Assembly: GCF_003573695.1 (NCBI RefSeq)
Contig: NC_039368.1
Coordinates: forward strand, 6,595,860-6,659,859
From: Papaver somniferum
Taxonomy: Eukaryota; Streptophyta; Magnoliopsida; Ranunculales; Papaveraceae
Direction: 5' to 3'
Length of the DNA stretch: 64,000 nucleotides
The notes below the pieces were generated by a model. That model searched no databases. It was given only the letters and a program-made list of their open reading frames with translations, and was not told where the DNA came from. Shown one piece after another: positions 11,991 to 22,052 of the stretch (positions are counted from its first letter, which is position 1; each line of letters opens with the position of its first letter). Position numbers and translations under genes: made by a program.

Positions 11991-14079
11991 CCATGATGTT
12001 GGTTCATTTTTAATACATCGTATAATTTGTGTCCCGAATACTTATCAACTCTTTATGATTTAATATAGGGTTGTCATAAAAATAGTTGGGATTTTCCTCT
12101 CTGTTTTTCTTTTAATATTTTACCGCCGGAGATTTGTTCAAACGAAAGAAATATAATCTTATAACTTGCAGACACTTTTTTATTTAGGTTCATTGCTTAT
12201 AATGAGATAATGATCTACATGAACATGGAATTTAAATATTTTTTTGGAAATATGTCGTCGGAAGCGCTCATCTCAGTGAAATCAACTAATCAATATCTTG
12301 CATAAAAGTCTTCCCATGCTCCTATTTCGCTCCAGCTGACTCATCTATCGTGGTCATGTTGTCGATCCTCCAAATAGGTAGAGACTAGTTTTTTTTTTTT
12401 TGCATCGAACGGATGATACAAACTATCCAATGTGACATGATTTTCCTGTAATTTTTCAACACCCATTAGATAACAATGTTTAAAGTGTGCACCCATTACC
12501 TTTTCGAAGGGATTGTATATATGTGAACCTCTGCCATTAAATCTTCAAAAAAGTATTGTGCCCAGCAGTTCGTCTTAACGAAGGCTTTGGTAACTTCAAA
12601 AGTCTTGGACATTTTGTCACTTCTATATGTTCCTACCTTCGCTTGGAATACAATCTGGCGACACATTACCTCATAAAGATCCTTAAACACATATTGTACT
12701 CCATGATCCTATTTCAAATTAATAGGTTGTCATCCTTTACCAAAAGTTGACATCTTCTACGTTGAATATTTATAAAAAAAAATTATGGTATTTTGGATCG
12801 TTGCTTCTAAGATTGTAGTTTTCAAAATTGACCTCTTCAAGTCCCACGGCTTTCTAAGTTTATATATCCTGTTTTTTTTTAACATTTTAGTTAGCCATAT
12901 TATGTTTGTTACTAACTTTAAACTTGATGTCATCTTCTACTGTGAACTTTATGTGATTTCAGAATCGAAATAGTTATACCTCTTTCATTCGTATCAAGTA
13001 ATCCGTTGTATATCCCCTCAATTCTTCTACAACAATTCATTTCTTTTGCCGTTTCCGTACCATCAGTAGCCATTCTTGTCAAACGCAATTTTTCTAATTT
13101 TTGTTGATGTTATGTATTTGCAATGTTCATTTTTATTAAGTAAATAGATTGTGGAAAACCTAAAAAAAAAGAACATAATTATTACATCGGGTCTAAGTTA
13201 CTATATCCATAATACTCCAGACACTTCTTATGGTGCCTTGTTTCCTCAAATTCCTCGTTGCATTCTAAACAATACATGCAACACCAATCATTTGCGAAGT
13301 GAGCTATTTTCGCAAGTGTGGTCAATGTATCCCTTACCTGTAATAATAATAACAACACGTCAATTTTTTTCAAGGCGTCCAGTTGTAAATGGTACGAATC
13401 TAATAGATTTGAATTGTACCTCAATCTTAGATATCACCTTCTTCTCACATAACATAGCAATTCAGGAAGGACAAATCTTGACCATTCTTTACATAGGCAG
13501 AGTTAGTCAAACTATGTTTTGCAATTGTCTTACGTGGAAATTATTATTAATCCATATTTTAGTCGGCTCCTATCAAAGCCGATCTAATTAGTCCTACAGA
13601 AAGTTAATCTTAAATTTTTGACTTTATTTTTTGACCAAATTATTGAAGTATTCTCAGTCATGTTCTGCTTTGTGTGGTCTACCCATCTGTATCTACTATA
13701 CCTTCTAATCCAGTGAATGAAACCTATACATATTGATCCGTAATTTGATATTGTTGATTTGTAATCAAGAGGTTGCATGATTTGAGAATGTAAAATATAA
13801 AAAACATTCTATAAACATCGGAGGCGAAATTTAGAACTATGATTTAAAGTTTTTTATGATGATTTTGATGAACAAACATAATTTTCAAACAAATATTTTA
13901 GAATGCAAATACATTTTCCCGGTCAATAAGGTTTTATATTGGGAATTGAGTGAAAGTTGTTGTCTTTGTAGGTAGTTATCGCGAAACAACTCGACATTGA
14001 TGGTCTTTTAGGAAAAAGAATGTAATAGTACTTGAGAGAGCGATAATGTTATCTTACGCGGGTACACCAATTTCCTTTA
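11991..14079. other. Gene-poor stretch with exon-like fragments on the minus strand
   Basis: No complete gene is present. On the minus strand some stretches read better than random, such as 12690-12496 (VFQAKVGTYRSDKMSKTFEV), the region around 13070-12960, and 13270-13190 with a CMYCLECNEEF...KKC cysteine/histidine pattern. They may be gene fragments captured by a Helitron whose 3' end lies at 11959, but I cannot assign a parent gene. Confidence 0.3.
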
Positions 14080-14960
14080 TATAATACGGATACCGTTTCG
14101 GTGATCCAACAGTCATGATCATATTGTCTTATACGTTCCGGTATCATCCTCGAAATATTTGGTTTTTGTCCTTATCAATCGTGCTAAAAACAACCAATTA
14201 CATCTTTCACAATACAATGTTGCATGTTTTGTGAAGATTTTTTTTTACTCGGTCAATAGAACTCACTAATAAAATAAAAACTATTATTATCCACTACTAT
14301 TACCAACACCCACCACCATAAAAACCATCCACCGCCACAATTTCTTCCATCAATAGTAATGTTATCGCCTCCACCATTCACAAACACCCGCCACCATTTA
14401 TACTAACCCTACTTCCACTACCACCATTAGAATTGATATAGTTTTTAGTTAAATTATTTATTCATAACTAGTCATAAAAACCCAAGGTGAGAAAACTTGT
14501 AGTACAAAAACCCCATTCAAACGTTGGGATCCATTAAAACTCCATCTCAAACAAAATTGATACAAAAACCCCAAATTTTGAAAATTTGATACAAAAAATC
14601 CAAATTTCAAAATTGGTTTCATCAAATTTTATGATGAAATTCTTTGGGGTTTTTGTGTTACTTTTGTTTTGATGGGGTTTTTGTGTTACTTTTGTTTTGA
14701 TGGGTTTTTTGTGGATGGATACTGACACATTCGGGGTTATAACTCGCAGACCGTTATTTATTAATAAAATTATGTATTTATGTTAGATTATTAAAGGGAC
14801 ATTTATAATAGAAATTTTATTAATCATTATGAACAATCAATGAGACACTAATTAATAAAACATTTAAAAATGGCTAAGTTGAATAAACCTCAGCGGTAAA
14901 TTTATCTTTTCCAAGGATAAATCCTGACCACTCTTTACATAGACAAATCGATAATAAATA
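14080..14960. repeat. AT-rich repeat copy R2
   Basis: It shares with R1 and R3 the phrases GGTGATCCAACAGTCATGATC (about 14100), ACATCTTTCACAATACAATGTT (about 14200), CACCCGCCACCATT (14385), GAACAATCAATGAGACA (14830) and AAATCCTGACCACTC (14920). A stretch at 14485-14740 with repeated GGGGTTTTTGTGTTACTTTTG phrases is specific to this copy and probably a separate insertion. Confidence 0.55.
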
Positions 14961-15221
14961 ATTTCATATGTTCTGATCTTGATTCGTGTCGTTCGTTTAG
15001 TTATTACATAACATGGAAATTCATTACACCAATTTTTTAAAATGGACATGTGTTTTATCGAGTTTATTTTAACATTAGAATGATCAACCACATTTTATAC
15101 TTTATAATATAACGTCACATATTTTATGGCGTTACGAATTTAGCATAATATGTTTTTGTTCACCCATACCCACCACCACCATAAAACCATATGAATCTAT
15201 TTTTTTTTATCCACCACCACC

Positions 15222-15414
15222 TAGTGGCAGAGCCAAGAGTTGACTAACCTGGCTCTAACCCCTTAAATTTTTAATAACTACCTAAAATTTTTAGTTTATT
15301 TTATAAATAGTACTTTGTCCATATATATTTATTGTTTAGTACACCAAAGTTTACATGTTTCTTTTTTAAAAAAAAAGTAGGCCTCCTCAATTTCAATTTT
15401 TGACTCCACCACTA
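15222..15414. mobile_element. hAT-type MITE, 193 bp
   Basis: The left end is TAGTGGCAGAGCCAA and the right end, reverse complemented, is TAGTGGTGGAGTCAA. The flanks CCACCACC (15214-15221) and CCACCCAC (15415-15422) are an 8-bp target duplication with minor mismatch. No coding capacity. Confidence 0.7.
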
Positions 15415-15834
15415 CCACCCACCCCATGTAGGTTGTTGGATGCAATTTTAATTTTCAGTCACAAATGCCATGTATGAGGTTTATATTGAACAAAATGTCT
15501 TCAATTACTTAGTTTCATTATTTTTTTTTTCCGTGTATATATTATTTTTTGTATTGCAATCAATTTATTTTAACATTAAAAAATCATGATTTATACGATA
15601 TAATACCAAAGATAACAGGGTACCATTTGGGTGATCCAACTACGATCATGAAAATATTGTCTTGTATGATATCATCCCTGAAATATATGGTACCTTCAAT
15701 TATCAAAAGCATTAAACACAACCAACCACATCTTCCACACTACGATGTTATCGATGTTGTAACGACAACATAAATTTAATATTGTCCATCACTACTCACC
15801 AGCACTCACCGTCACTACTTCTTCTACCACAAAC

Positions 15835-15970
15835 CAGGGGCGGAGCCAGGATTTTGAGGAAAGGGAGAAAAAATTCTTGGCAAGTTGGATACATGTGAAA
15901 AATGGACTTTGTATCCCATTTTACGATAAAAGAACAAAAATAAATATAATTGTGCTTGGCTCCGCCCTTA
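15835..15970. mobile_element. hAT-type MITE, about 136 bp
   Basis: The terminal inverted repeats are CAGGGGCGGAGCCA on the left and, reverse complemented, TAAGGGCGGAGCCA on the right; CAGGGGCGGA is a common plant hAT terminus. The target duplication is unclear (CCACAAAC against ACCACCAC), so the exact ends are uncertain by a base or two. Confidence 0.6.
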
Positions 15971-16265
15971 ACCACCACTAATCTTTCGGCCTCCACCTCT
16001 TCTACTACTCATTGTCGCCAAAAATGTCTATTGATGTTATTTATCAAAATTACTTATTAATAGAAATAAATATTATAATTAATTAAGAAAATATTTATAA
16101 TTAAAAAATGATTAGTCATTTATTATGAGCAATTAGTGAAACGCTAGTTAAAGAACACTTTATAATGAATAGATTATTTATTATGTGCAATTAGTGAAAC
16201 ACTAATTAATAAAGAAATTATGATATTTAAGTTGAACAAACCACCACCATTGATTTATCTTTTCT

Positions 16266-16416
16266 ATTAATTCCAACCAAGGTGGAACACTGGTTAGAGG
16301 CCACTCTTATGACACAATAGGTCATGAGTTCGAACCTCCCTGTTATAAGTTTTGAAAATCCATATCTTGACTTGAGTATTTATTTTTCATTCATAATATT
16401 GGAATTAATGCCACGT
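16266..16416 (+). mobile_element. tRNA-derived SINE-like unit
   Basis: A box-A-like TGGAACACTGG (about 16283) and a box-B-like GAGTTCGAACC (16326-16336) lie 43 bp apart, the arrangement of a Pol III internal promoter in tRNA-derived SINEs. The unit has a T-rich tail. It interrupts repeat R3. The ends carry ATTAATTCCAA and its inverse TTGGAATTAAT rather than a clear direct repeat, so the boundaries are uncertain. It is not a functional tRNA: no cloverleaf could be drawn. Confidence 0.45.
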
Positions 16417-16685
16417 GTGCGAGTTGTAGGGGGTGGTCAGGAAAACCACAACCCTTGATTTATTTTTGTCTGGACAAAGCCTGACCACCACTAATAAAGG
16501 CAAACTTAACCTTACTTTGTTTTGTACTAATGATATCTCCCAAAAGTCCAATTTATTGGCTTAATGATGATCAAATTGCTATGAATAATATGATATTTTT
16601 CTCCAATGGGAAAAAAAAGTATCGAAGTTAAAATTCTAACAAATAATGATAAATTAGAAGGATTAATAATTCAATAAAAGTGTTG

Positions 16686-17396
16686 TTAATCCCATTCAGT
16701 CCACAAATTGCTGTCCACGTTATACTCCACATCATCGAAATAGTACCCCTCTTGTGGTGGATCAAGTAACATCCCTTCAGCCATGCTGGCAATAAGTGCT
16801 GGCATATTATACAACGTTTCTTCATCGAAAAACGTCGCTATATCAGAGACTTTCCCCGTAATTTCAACCGTCTGTTTGGTTGATTCAGATGTAACGGACT
16901 TGGATGAATTTTTTGCAACGGGAGAAGATTTCTTAGAATTAGGGAACGGAAATGCACGGACGGCTTCGGAAGCAGCCAATTGAATATCTTTAGCAGATGA
17001 TGACTTAGCGCGAGGTAACAACCACAATGAATCTTCAAAATTTAACGGAGCTGATTTTCCTCGCAGAGCTATTGCAGCAACATCATAAGCTCTGGCTGCA
17101 ATTTCTGCACTAGAATGAGTTCCAAGCCAAATTCTTGATTTACTGTTTGGTTCTCTAACTTCACAAACCCATTTATCATTTTTCCTTGCTCTAACTCCTC
17201 TGTAAATTGGATGTCTAGTTTCTTTAAACTTCTTTCTTCCTGAGGTTTTCTTATGTGACACTAAATGCAGTAGGGATGATGATGGCGATGAAGAAGTGTG
17301 GTCTGATTCTAAACTGTTGTAAGAAAATAAGCTTTGATCTGTGCTTGATGTTGAAGATGAAGAAAGCGAATACTCCAAAGAGTGTTCAAAATTCAT
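16686..17396 (-). CDS. CBF/DREB1-type AP2/ERF transcription factor, copy 2
   Basis: An intronless 236-residue protein. Residues 49-63 carry the CBF signature [15 protein letters not shown]. The AP2 domain is about 64-120 and includes [19 protein letters not shown] with Val14 and Glu19. It lacks one Gly after REP that copies 1 and 3 keep. DSLW is at 122-125. The C-terminal block [20 protein letters not shown] (191-210) is nearly identical to copy 1; the protein ends LWTEWD. The N-terminus holds one copy of the STDQ...SYNSLES segment that is duplicated in copy 3. It is divergently arranged with copy 3, with 1,237 bp between start codons, so the two could share regulatory sequence. Function by family: nuclear activator binding CRT/DRE. 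Confidence 0.95.
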   Translation of the reverse strand: MNFEHSLEYSLSSSSTSSTDQSLFSYNSLESDHTSSSPSSSLLHLVSHKKTSGRKKFKETRHPIYRGVRARKNDKWVCEVREPNSKSRIWLGTHSSAEIAARAYDVAAIALRGKSAPLNFEDSLWLLPRAKSSSAKDIQLAASEAVRAFPFPNSKKSSPVAKNSSKSVTSESTKQTVEITGKVSDIATFFDEETLYNMPALIASMAEGMLLDPPQEGYYFDDVEYNVDSNLWTEWD

Positions 17397-17529
17397 ACCC
17401 AGGTAGTGATGAAGTACAGTTAAATGAGTGTATTATTGTGATAGAGTGATCAATTTCAGTTACGTTTGAATCTGGAAGGTAAATTGGAAAGATAGAGAGT
17501 TGAGTTTAAAAAAGAGAATCTTTTTACTA

Positions 17530-17535
17530 CTTATA
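17530..17535 (-). promoter_or_regulatory. TATA box of CBF gene 2
   Basis: On the minus strand the sequence reads AATCTATAAGTAG, 135 bp before the ATG at 17396. A 74-bp block from CCACCTGT (17603-17596) to this box aligns with the block upstream of CBF gene 3 (18418-18484), including ACCG(C/T)GTT and CTGTTT phrases. Confidence 0.75.
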
Positions 17536-17603
17536 GATTTTAAGAGAGAAAGGAAACAGCGTCACACGAAAACAACACGGTTTTATAAAAGTGAGACAGG
17601 TGG

Positions 17604-18417
17604 AGGAAAAGAACACGGTTTAATTTAACACGTTTGCTTAGTGATGCGGTTTCGTTACAAAAGGTAGACCCTAGTAGAAAGCTCACTAGACATTTGCAAA
17701 ATGAAACTGCGGGTCATGAGGTCATCAAACTACTACAGTCTCACAAATTAAACAAAAATATAGATGTTAAACTGTATATCAAAAAATTCCATTACTACTG
17801 GAGTCTAAACTAGATAGCAGGGTCCGGTAAAAAAATTGGCTGTAAGTTTGTGGGTAATTCATTGCTATTGCCTATAGTTAATGGGTTAGATAGAAGTTAA
17901 GCCAATATCATGGAGGTCTGTGTAGTTGTTCCTAACATATATAGTTGAGATTTTTCCATAGTTGTTTCGCAAAATTGCAATCAAGAAATAGATGGGTTAG
18001 AGTTTCTTCAAAATTATTGCATTTTGCAGGTGCTAGACCAAATTTTCACAGCCCTAGCTGTGTTTTTTACTAAAACACTTGTTGAGCGTCATTTATGTGC
18101 TTATTCCAGCCTATTATAACCGTGACGTAATATAGGGGAACAGCTTTTTAATACCGCCCCACTTTATGGCACAACTTACTGCTTCACTAGTGTTGACACT
18201 CTAGTGAAGAAGTATATGCTTAAGATATTGGCTAACAGCTACTCTGGTTTTGTTTCTTAAGAACCCAGAGTTGGTTGGTCCACAGTTTCTTTTGCAAACG
18301 TCTTAGTCGACATTTTTCAAGGGCTTACGTACCTTTATCCACAGCAGTATCAAACGTGACAAATATTAATAGGGATAAAACCCCTTACGAAGTTAAAATG
18401 ACACCATACAGTTACTT
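17604..18417. promoter_or_regulatory. Shared intergenic region of the divergent CBF pair
   Basis: The region lies between the two conserved promoter blocks and has no convincing ORF. It should hold the upstream regulatory sequence of both genes. I did not recognise a specific cold-response element by eye and make no claim about individual sites. Confidence 0.4.
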
Positions 18418-18478
18418 CCACCTGTTACTTCAAACCGCGTTTTTGTTGTGGGACAGCTGTTTTATTTCTCCCCCAAAC

Positions 18479-18484
18479 TATAAG
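18479..18484 (+). promoter_or_regulatory. TATA box of CBF gene 3
   Basis: ACTATAAGTACCCC lies 155 bp before the ATG at 18634. Sequence, spacing and the upstream block match those of CBF genes 1 and 2. Confidence 0.75.
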
Positions 18485-18633
18485 TACCCCATAAAATTGT
18501 CTCCCCCTTTCACACCCAACTTTCTCAACTCTCTCTTTATCTACCTTCCAACTTCAACTGAACTGAACTACTGAACTTTCTCACTCTCATACTCATAAAC
18601 ACACTCTTTCACTATTACTTTCATTTAACGCCT

Positions 18634-19413
18634 ATGAACTTCGAACAGTACGACTCGTCCGAGTATTCGCTTAATTCTCCGTCTTCTTCGTCGGGTACCG
18701 ACCAAAGATTACATTCATACAGCAGTTTTGAATCAAACCAGACTTCGTCCGGTACAGACCAAAGATTAGGTTCATACAGCAGCTTTGAATCAAACCAGGG
18801 TTCGTCATTCTTGTCGCCACTATCTCAATTGGTATCACATAAGAAAAGGGCAGGAAGAAAGAAGTTTAAGGAAACTAGACACCCAATTTATAGAGGAGTA
18901 CGGGAGAGGAAGAATGAAAAATGGGTTTGTGAAGTTAGAGAACCAGGTAATAGCAAAACAAGAATTTGGCTTGGAACTCATAATTCTCCTGAAATGGCAG
19001 CTAGAGCTTATGATGTCGCTGCAATAGCTCTTAGAGGTGAATCGACTCCATTGAATTTTGAAGATTCATTGTGGCGTTTACCTCGTGCCAAGTCATCCTC
19101 TGCCAAAGACATTCAATCTGCTATTGCTGAATCTGATCAAGCTTTACTATCTACTGAGTCACAACCGTCATGGATGACGGAAAATTCGTCACAATCTTCT
19201 ACTTTTCAATTTTCCAGGCGGGTGGAAAATAATGTTGAAGAAATTCAAGAAAGTTCTTCGAGAGGGACGTTTTTGGATGAAGAAGCGTTGTTTAATATGC
19301 CGTCACTAATGGCCAGCATGGCAGAAGGAATGCTACTTGATCCACCACAGGAAGGTTACTTTTTTGACGACGTGGAATGCAGCGTGGACTGCAGCAGTTT
19401 GTGGAGTGACTAA
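18634..19413 (+). CDS. CBF/DREB1-type AP2/ERF transcription factor, copy 3
   Basis: An intronless 259-residue protein, longer than copies 1 and 2 because of an N-terminal duplication (residues 19-37 and 38-56). The CBF signature [15 protein letters not shown] (70-84) is the most canonical of the three. The AP2 domain is about 85-141 with [39 protein letters not shown] and ALRG; DSLWRLP follows at 145-151. The C-terminal [20 protein letters not shown] motif (215-234) is conserved and the protein ends SLWSD. The linker between AP2 and C-terminus is diverged from the other copies (DEEALF but different Ser/Gln-rich linker), so it is the most distinct paralogue. Nuclear CRT/DRE-binding activator by family. 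Confidence 0.95.
   Translation: MNFEQYDSSEYSLNSPSSSSGTDQRLHSYSSFESNQTSSGTDQRLGSYSSFESNQGSSFLSPLSQLVSHKKRAGRKKFKETRHPIYRGVRERKNEKWVCEVREPGNSKTRIWLGTHNSPEMAARAYDVAAIALRGESTPLNFEDSLWRLPRAKSSSAKDIQSAIAESDQALLSTESQPSWMTENSSQSSTFQFSRRVENNVEEIQESSSRGTFLDEEALFNMPSLMASMAEGMLLDPPQEGYFFDDVECSVDCSSLWSD
18688..18801 (+). repeat. 57-bp in-frame tandem duplication in CBF gene 3
   Basis: Two adjacent 57-bp units encode [19 protein letters not shown] and [19 protein letters not shown]. They differ at only a few bases. Copy 2 has a single related segment, so the duplication arose in the copy 3 lineage and kept the frame. Confidence 0.9.
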
Positions 19414-19974
19414 AATTTGCTTGGTCATTTCTTGTGGACAAGACACTTTCTATAGCAATAATTGTTATCATCATTCATTTATCAGCAAATTTAGGGATAT
19501 TTTGATGGATGGACTAAAGTAGTAAGGTTTGTTTTTCTCATTTCTTTTGTTTGTCTTCAAGAATCTAGATATTATTTGTGAGCGAGGTTTGAGGGACTTG
19601 TGGGCTCAATGTGTTTGTGAGCTAGAGTAATCGTTTTTGATGTTGCTTTTCCTCTTGTACCATTTTTTTCCTATGGAGAAAATATTATAATCTCTATAGT
19701 AATTGGGTCATCATTAAGCCGATTAATTGGACTTTTGGAAGATATATCTGTACATGATATCTTCCAACTCCGTTTTGTGTTTTTTTGCCAAATTTGTAAT
19801 CATTTATTGGATGCTAAAGAACTTAGTTCATAGAAGCAGTTTTTTCTTTTACCAGTGGTGCTTTTATATTACTTTTAGTATGAATATAATTATTTTACAG
19901 CATGTCCGTAAACAATTAATAACGCAAAAGCCCATTAAAAACCGAACTTTAACTTTCCTATTACTATTGAAATA
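19414..19974. other. 3' flank of CBF gene 3 up to the transposon
   Basis: Probable 3' UTR and spacer. No protein-like ORF. The last eight bases (TTGAAATA, 19967-19974) are the left target duplication of the adjacent transposon. Confidence 0.5.
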
Positions 19975-20232
19975 CCTAGCTTAATTGGGATATACCCAGA
20001 TTAATTAGGTATGCCTAATGAGACAAAATCTGGATCATTTTGAAGTAAATCAAACCACCTCTTAATCATGTATTTTCTAAATGATTAATATACCCTTGTT
20101 TAATTAACACTAAAAGAATTTATTAGCTTAACTAATTGAGTTTAGAGCAAAACTTATGAAATTATGAATTCAGTAGATTAAATCATTTGTCTTAGAGTTC
20201 GATCAAAAATATTGGTTTTGAAAATGTAAACA

Positions 20233-20503
20233 GTCGGCATGGTATACGATTGCATATGGTGCCGACTAAACTTGGTCGGCAAGGTATACATATGAAGATA
20301 ACGCTGACTAATGTTGGCCGACAAGGTTTTCGGATGAAGAAAACGCCGACTATCCTGGGCCAACAATTTTATGGTCGGCATATTAAAATTTCCTGCACTG
20401 TCGGCCATATTTTAATCGGCATGTAAATATTTCTTACCTTGCCGGCTAAGGAAAAGTCGGCATGCTAATAATTTCTAACATTGCCGGCTGTTGAGAAGTC
20501 GGC
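20233..20503. repeat. Left subterminal array of RCCGAC/GTCGGC sites
   Basis: Nine exact GCCGAC cores in 271 bp: on the plus strand at 20261, 20317 and 20345, and as GTCGGC at 20233, 20275, 20374, 20400, 20456 and 20498. They sit in short repeated phrases such as GTCGGCAAGGTATAC, mixed with variants (GCCGGC, ATCGGC). Subterminal repeats are commonly transposase-binding sites; this core is also the CRT/DRE site of CBF/DREB1 proteins. Confidence 0.85.
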
Positions 20504-21522
20504 AATGTAACCTTGCCGATCTTTAGTTATTCCCAACATAATACGGGAAGATGTAATTCATTTTATTCATGCAATTTTTGTTACTACATTGATTGAAACA
20601 TAAAATCTAAATCCTCGTCGACGGGAAAACGAGTGCACTTAGCACGTGCATCAAGCCTTTGAACCCTTAGGCGGTCCTAGTGTACGAGTTATAGTCTCTT
20701 GAGGGTTTACAAAGAGATCTACCCACAAAACCTACATTAAACCATCAATCTTACATTGGAGGAATCCCAGTCATCTCTGACCTGGATGAAGTCCGAGGTA
20801 TATTCTGGGATTTTGGGTACCATGAATTGATAGCTTGCATCGAATCGAATGCTTCCCCCTTTTCCTCCTAGTAGCGCGCTTTCACGGCTTCATGCTACAA
20901 AAACAAAACACAACTCACTTTGTTAGTGGTGTTTAGTAGGAAGATCAAACAACATGGATTACGTAAAATAAACCACAAACATACTTACAAATTGTTCAAT
21001 GGACAAGTTGAAGTGGGTAGCATTAAAAATCCGAGGTTAGAGAGATAAAAAAGCAAGTATCGCATTTTCGGTGACTAGGTGCCTATCATGGACTTGTTGA
21101 ACACTTCTTCCATTAGGATTCCCAAGTTATTGCCTAAATTTGTTGTGTGCCCTAGCCAAAAAGGTTACGACATCCACCTTTACGGAGGACTGATGTCCAA
21201 CTCGAGTTTCCGCGTACCATGCTTTGGTGATTGCCAAATCTTCATTTGAATCGAATGATGCCATTGTTGTATGTAAAGGTATTGGGAGAGTTAGATGGAC
21301 TGTATGATGATATGAGCTTTGGAGAGTATATGCAAATAGGTGTGTGGTGTTTTGTAGAGAGAACTAGTGTATTTATAGGATGGTTCCCAAATTTTGCCGT
21401 TATGGTAGTCTATCAATGCAATTGTACTTGAAAAAAATTGAATTTTGGACACGCCGGCTGGGTTTTTGTTTCCACAATATGCCGATTAAGTTTAGACGGT
21501 AGGGTCATAATTTTCTTACCCT

Positions 21523-21651
21523 GCCGACCGTATTATGATTTTAGGCATAAGGAGTTCATTTTCTTTTGTGTAACCATCGGAACGGTATTTGGTCATTAAC
21601 GTGCCGACTTTGTTATCGTCGGCAAAGTCGTAATTTTAAAACCCTGCCGAC
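21523..21651. repeat. Second RCCGAC cluster inside the transposon
   Basis: GCCGAC at 21523, 21603 and 21646 and GTCGGC at 21618, amid further degenerate copies up to about 21870 (GCCGAT, GTCGAC, GCCGGC). It lies downstream of the PMD gene's stop, on the left side of the element. Confidence 0.75.
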
Positions 21652-22052
21652 CTTATGATTTTAGGGCATCAGGAAAAGGTATTTTCTGCAACACATGGTC
21701 GACAGGGTCGATAACATACTACCTTGCCGGGTGTAACACAACCGTCTAGGTATTAATTTGCTTACCTTGCCGATCCTGGTAACTACACCATTTCTGCTAT
21801 CAGGGAAGTCTGACAGTTCACAAACTTGTCGGTCCTGGTTTAGTCGTCAATGTAACTTAACAAAATCATGCCGGCGGAACTATTGAAACTTTACATAGCT
21901 AAAAAAACCATTCGTTCAACACCTAGAAATCCAGCATTTTTTGTCCAAAATATGAAAACATGTCCCGTAAACTTTAAAAAAACATTCTTCCAACCATTAA
22001 CCTTAACATTTGTCTACCACAACATATATAAAGAAATAAACTAGGAATGCAA

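Larger units (their letters stand above)
15080..16494. repeat. AT-rich repeat copy R3, with nested insertions
   Basis: This is the third copy of the R1 family: ATGATCAACCACATTTTATAC (15079), GATTTATACGATAT (15589), TTTGGGTGATCCAAC (15626), GAGCAATTAGTGAAAC (16127), AAGTTGAACAAACCACCACC (16229) and a GACCACCACTAATA end (about 16480). Two hAT-type MITEs and a SINE-like unit are inserted into it, so it has accumulated several later insertions. Confidence 0.6.

Noticed and set aside
13151..13591. A 146-codon plus-strand ORF
   Set aside because: No domain, low-complexity composition, and overlapping a better-reading minus-strand segment; treated as a chance ORF.
16281..16336. Possible tRNA gene
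   Set aside because: Box A-like and B-like motifs are present but no acceptor stem or anticodon arm pairs; a SINE-like unit is more likely.
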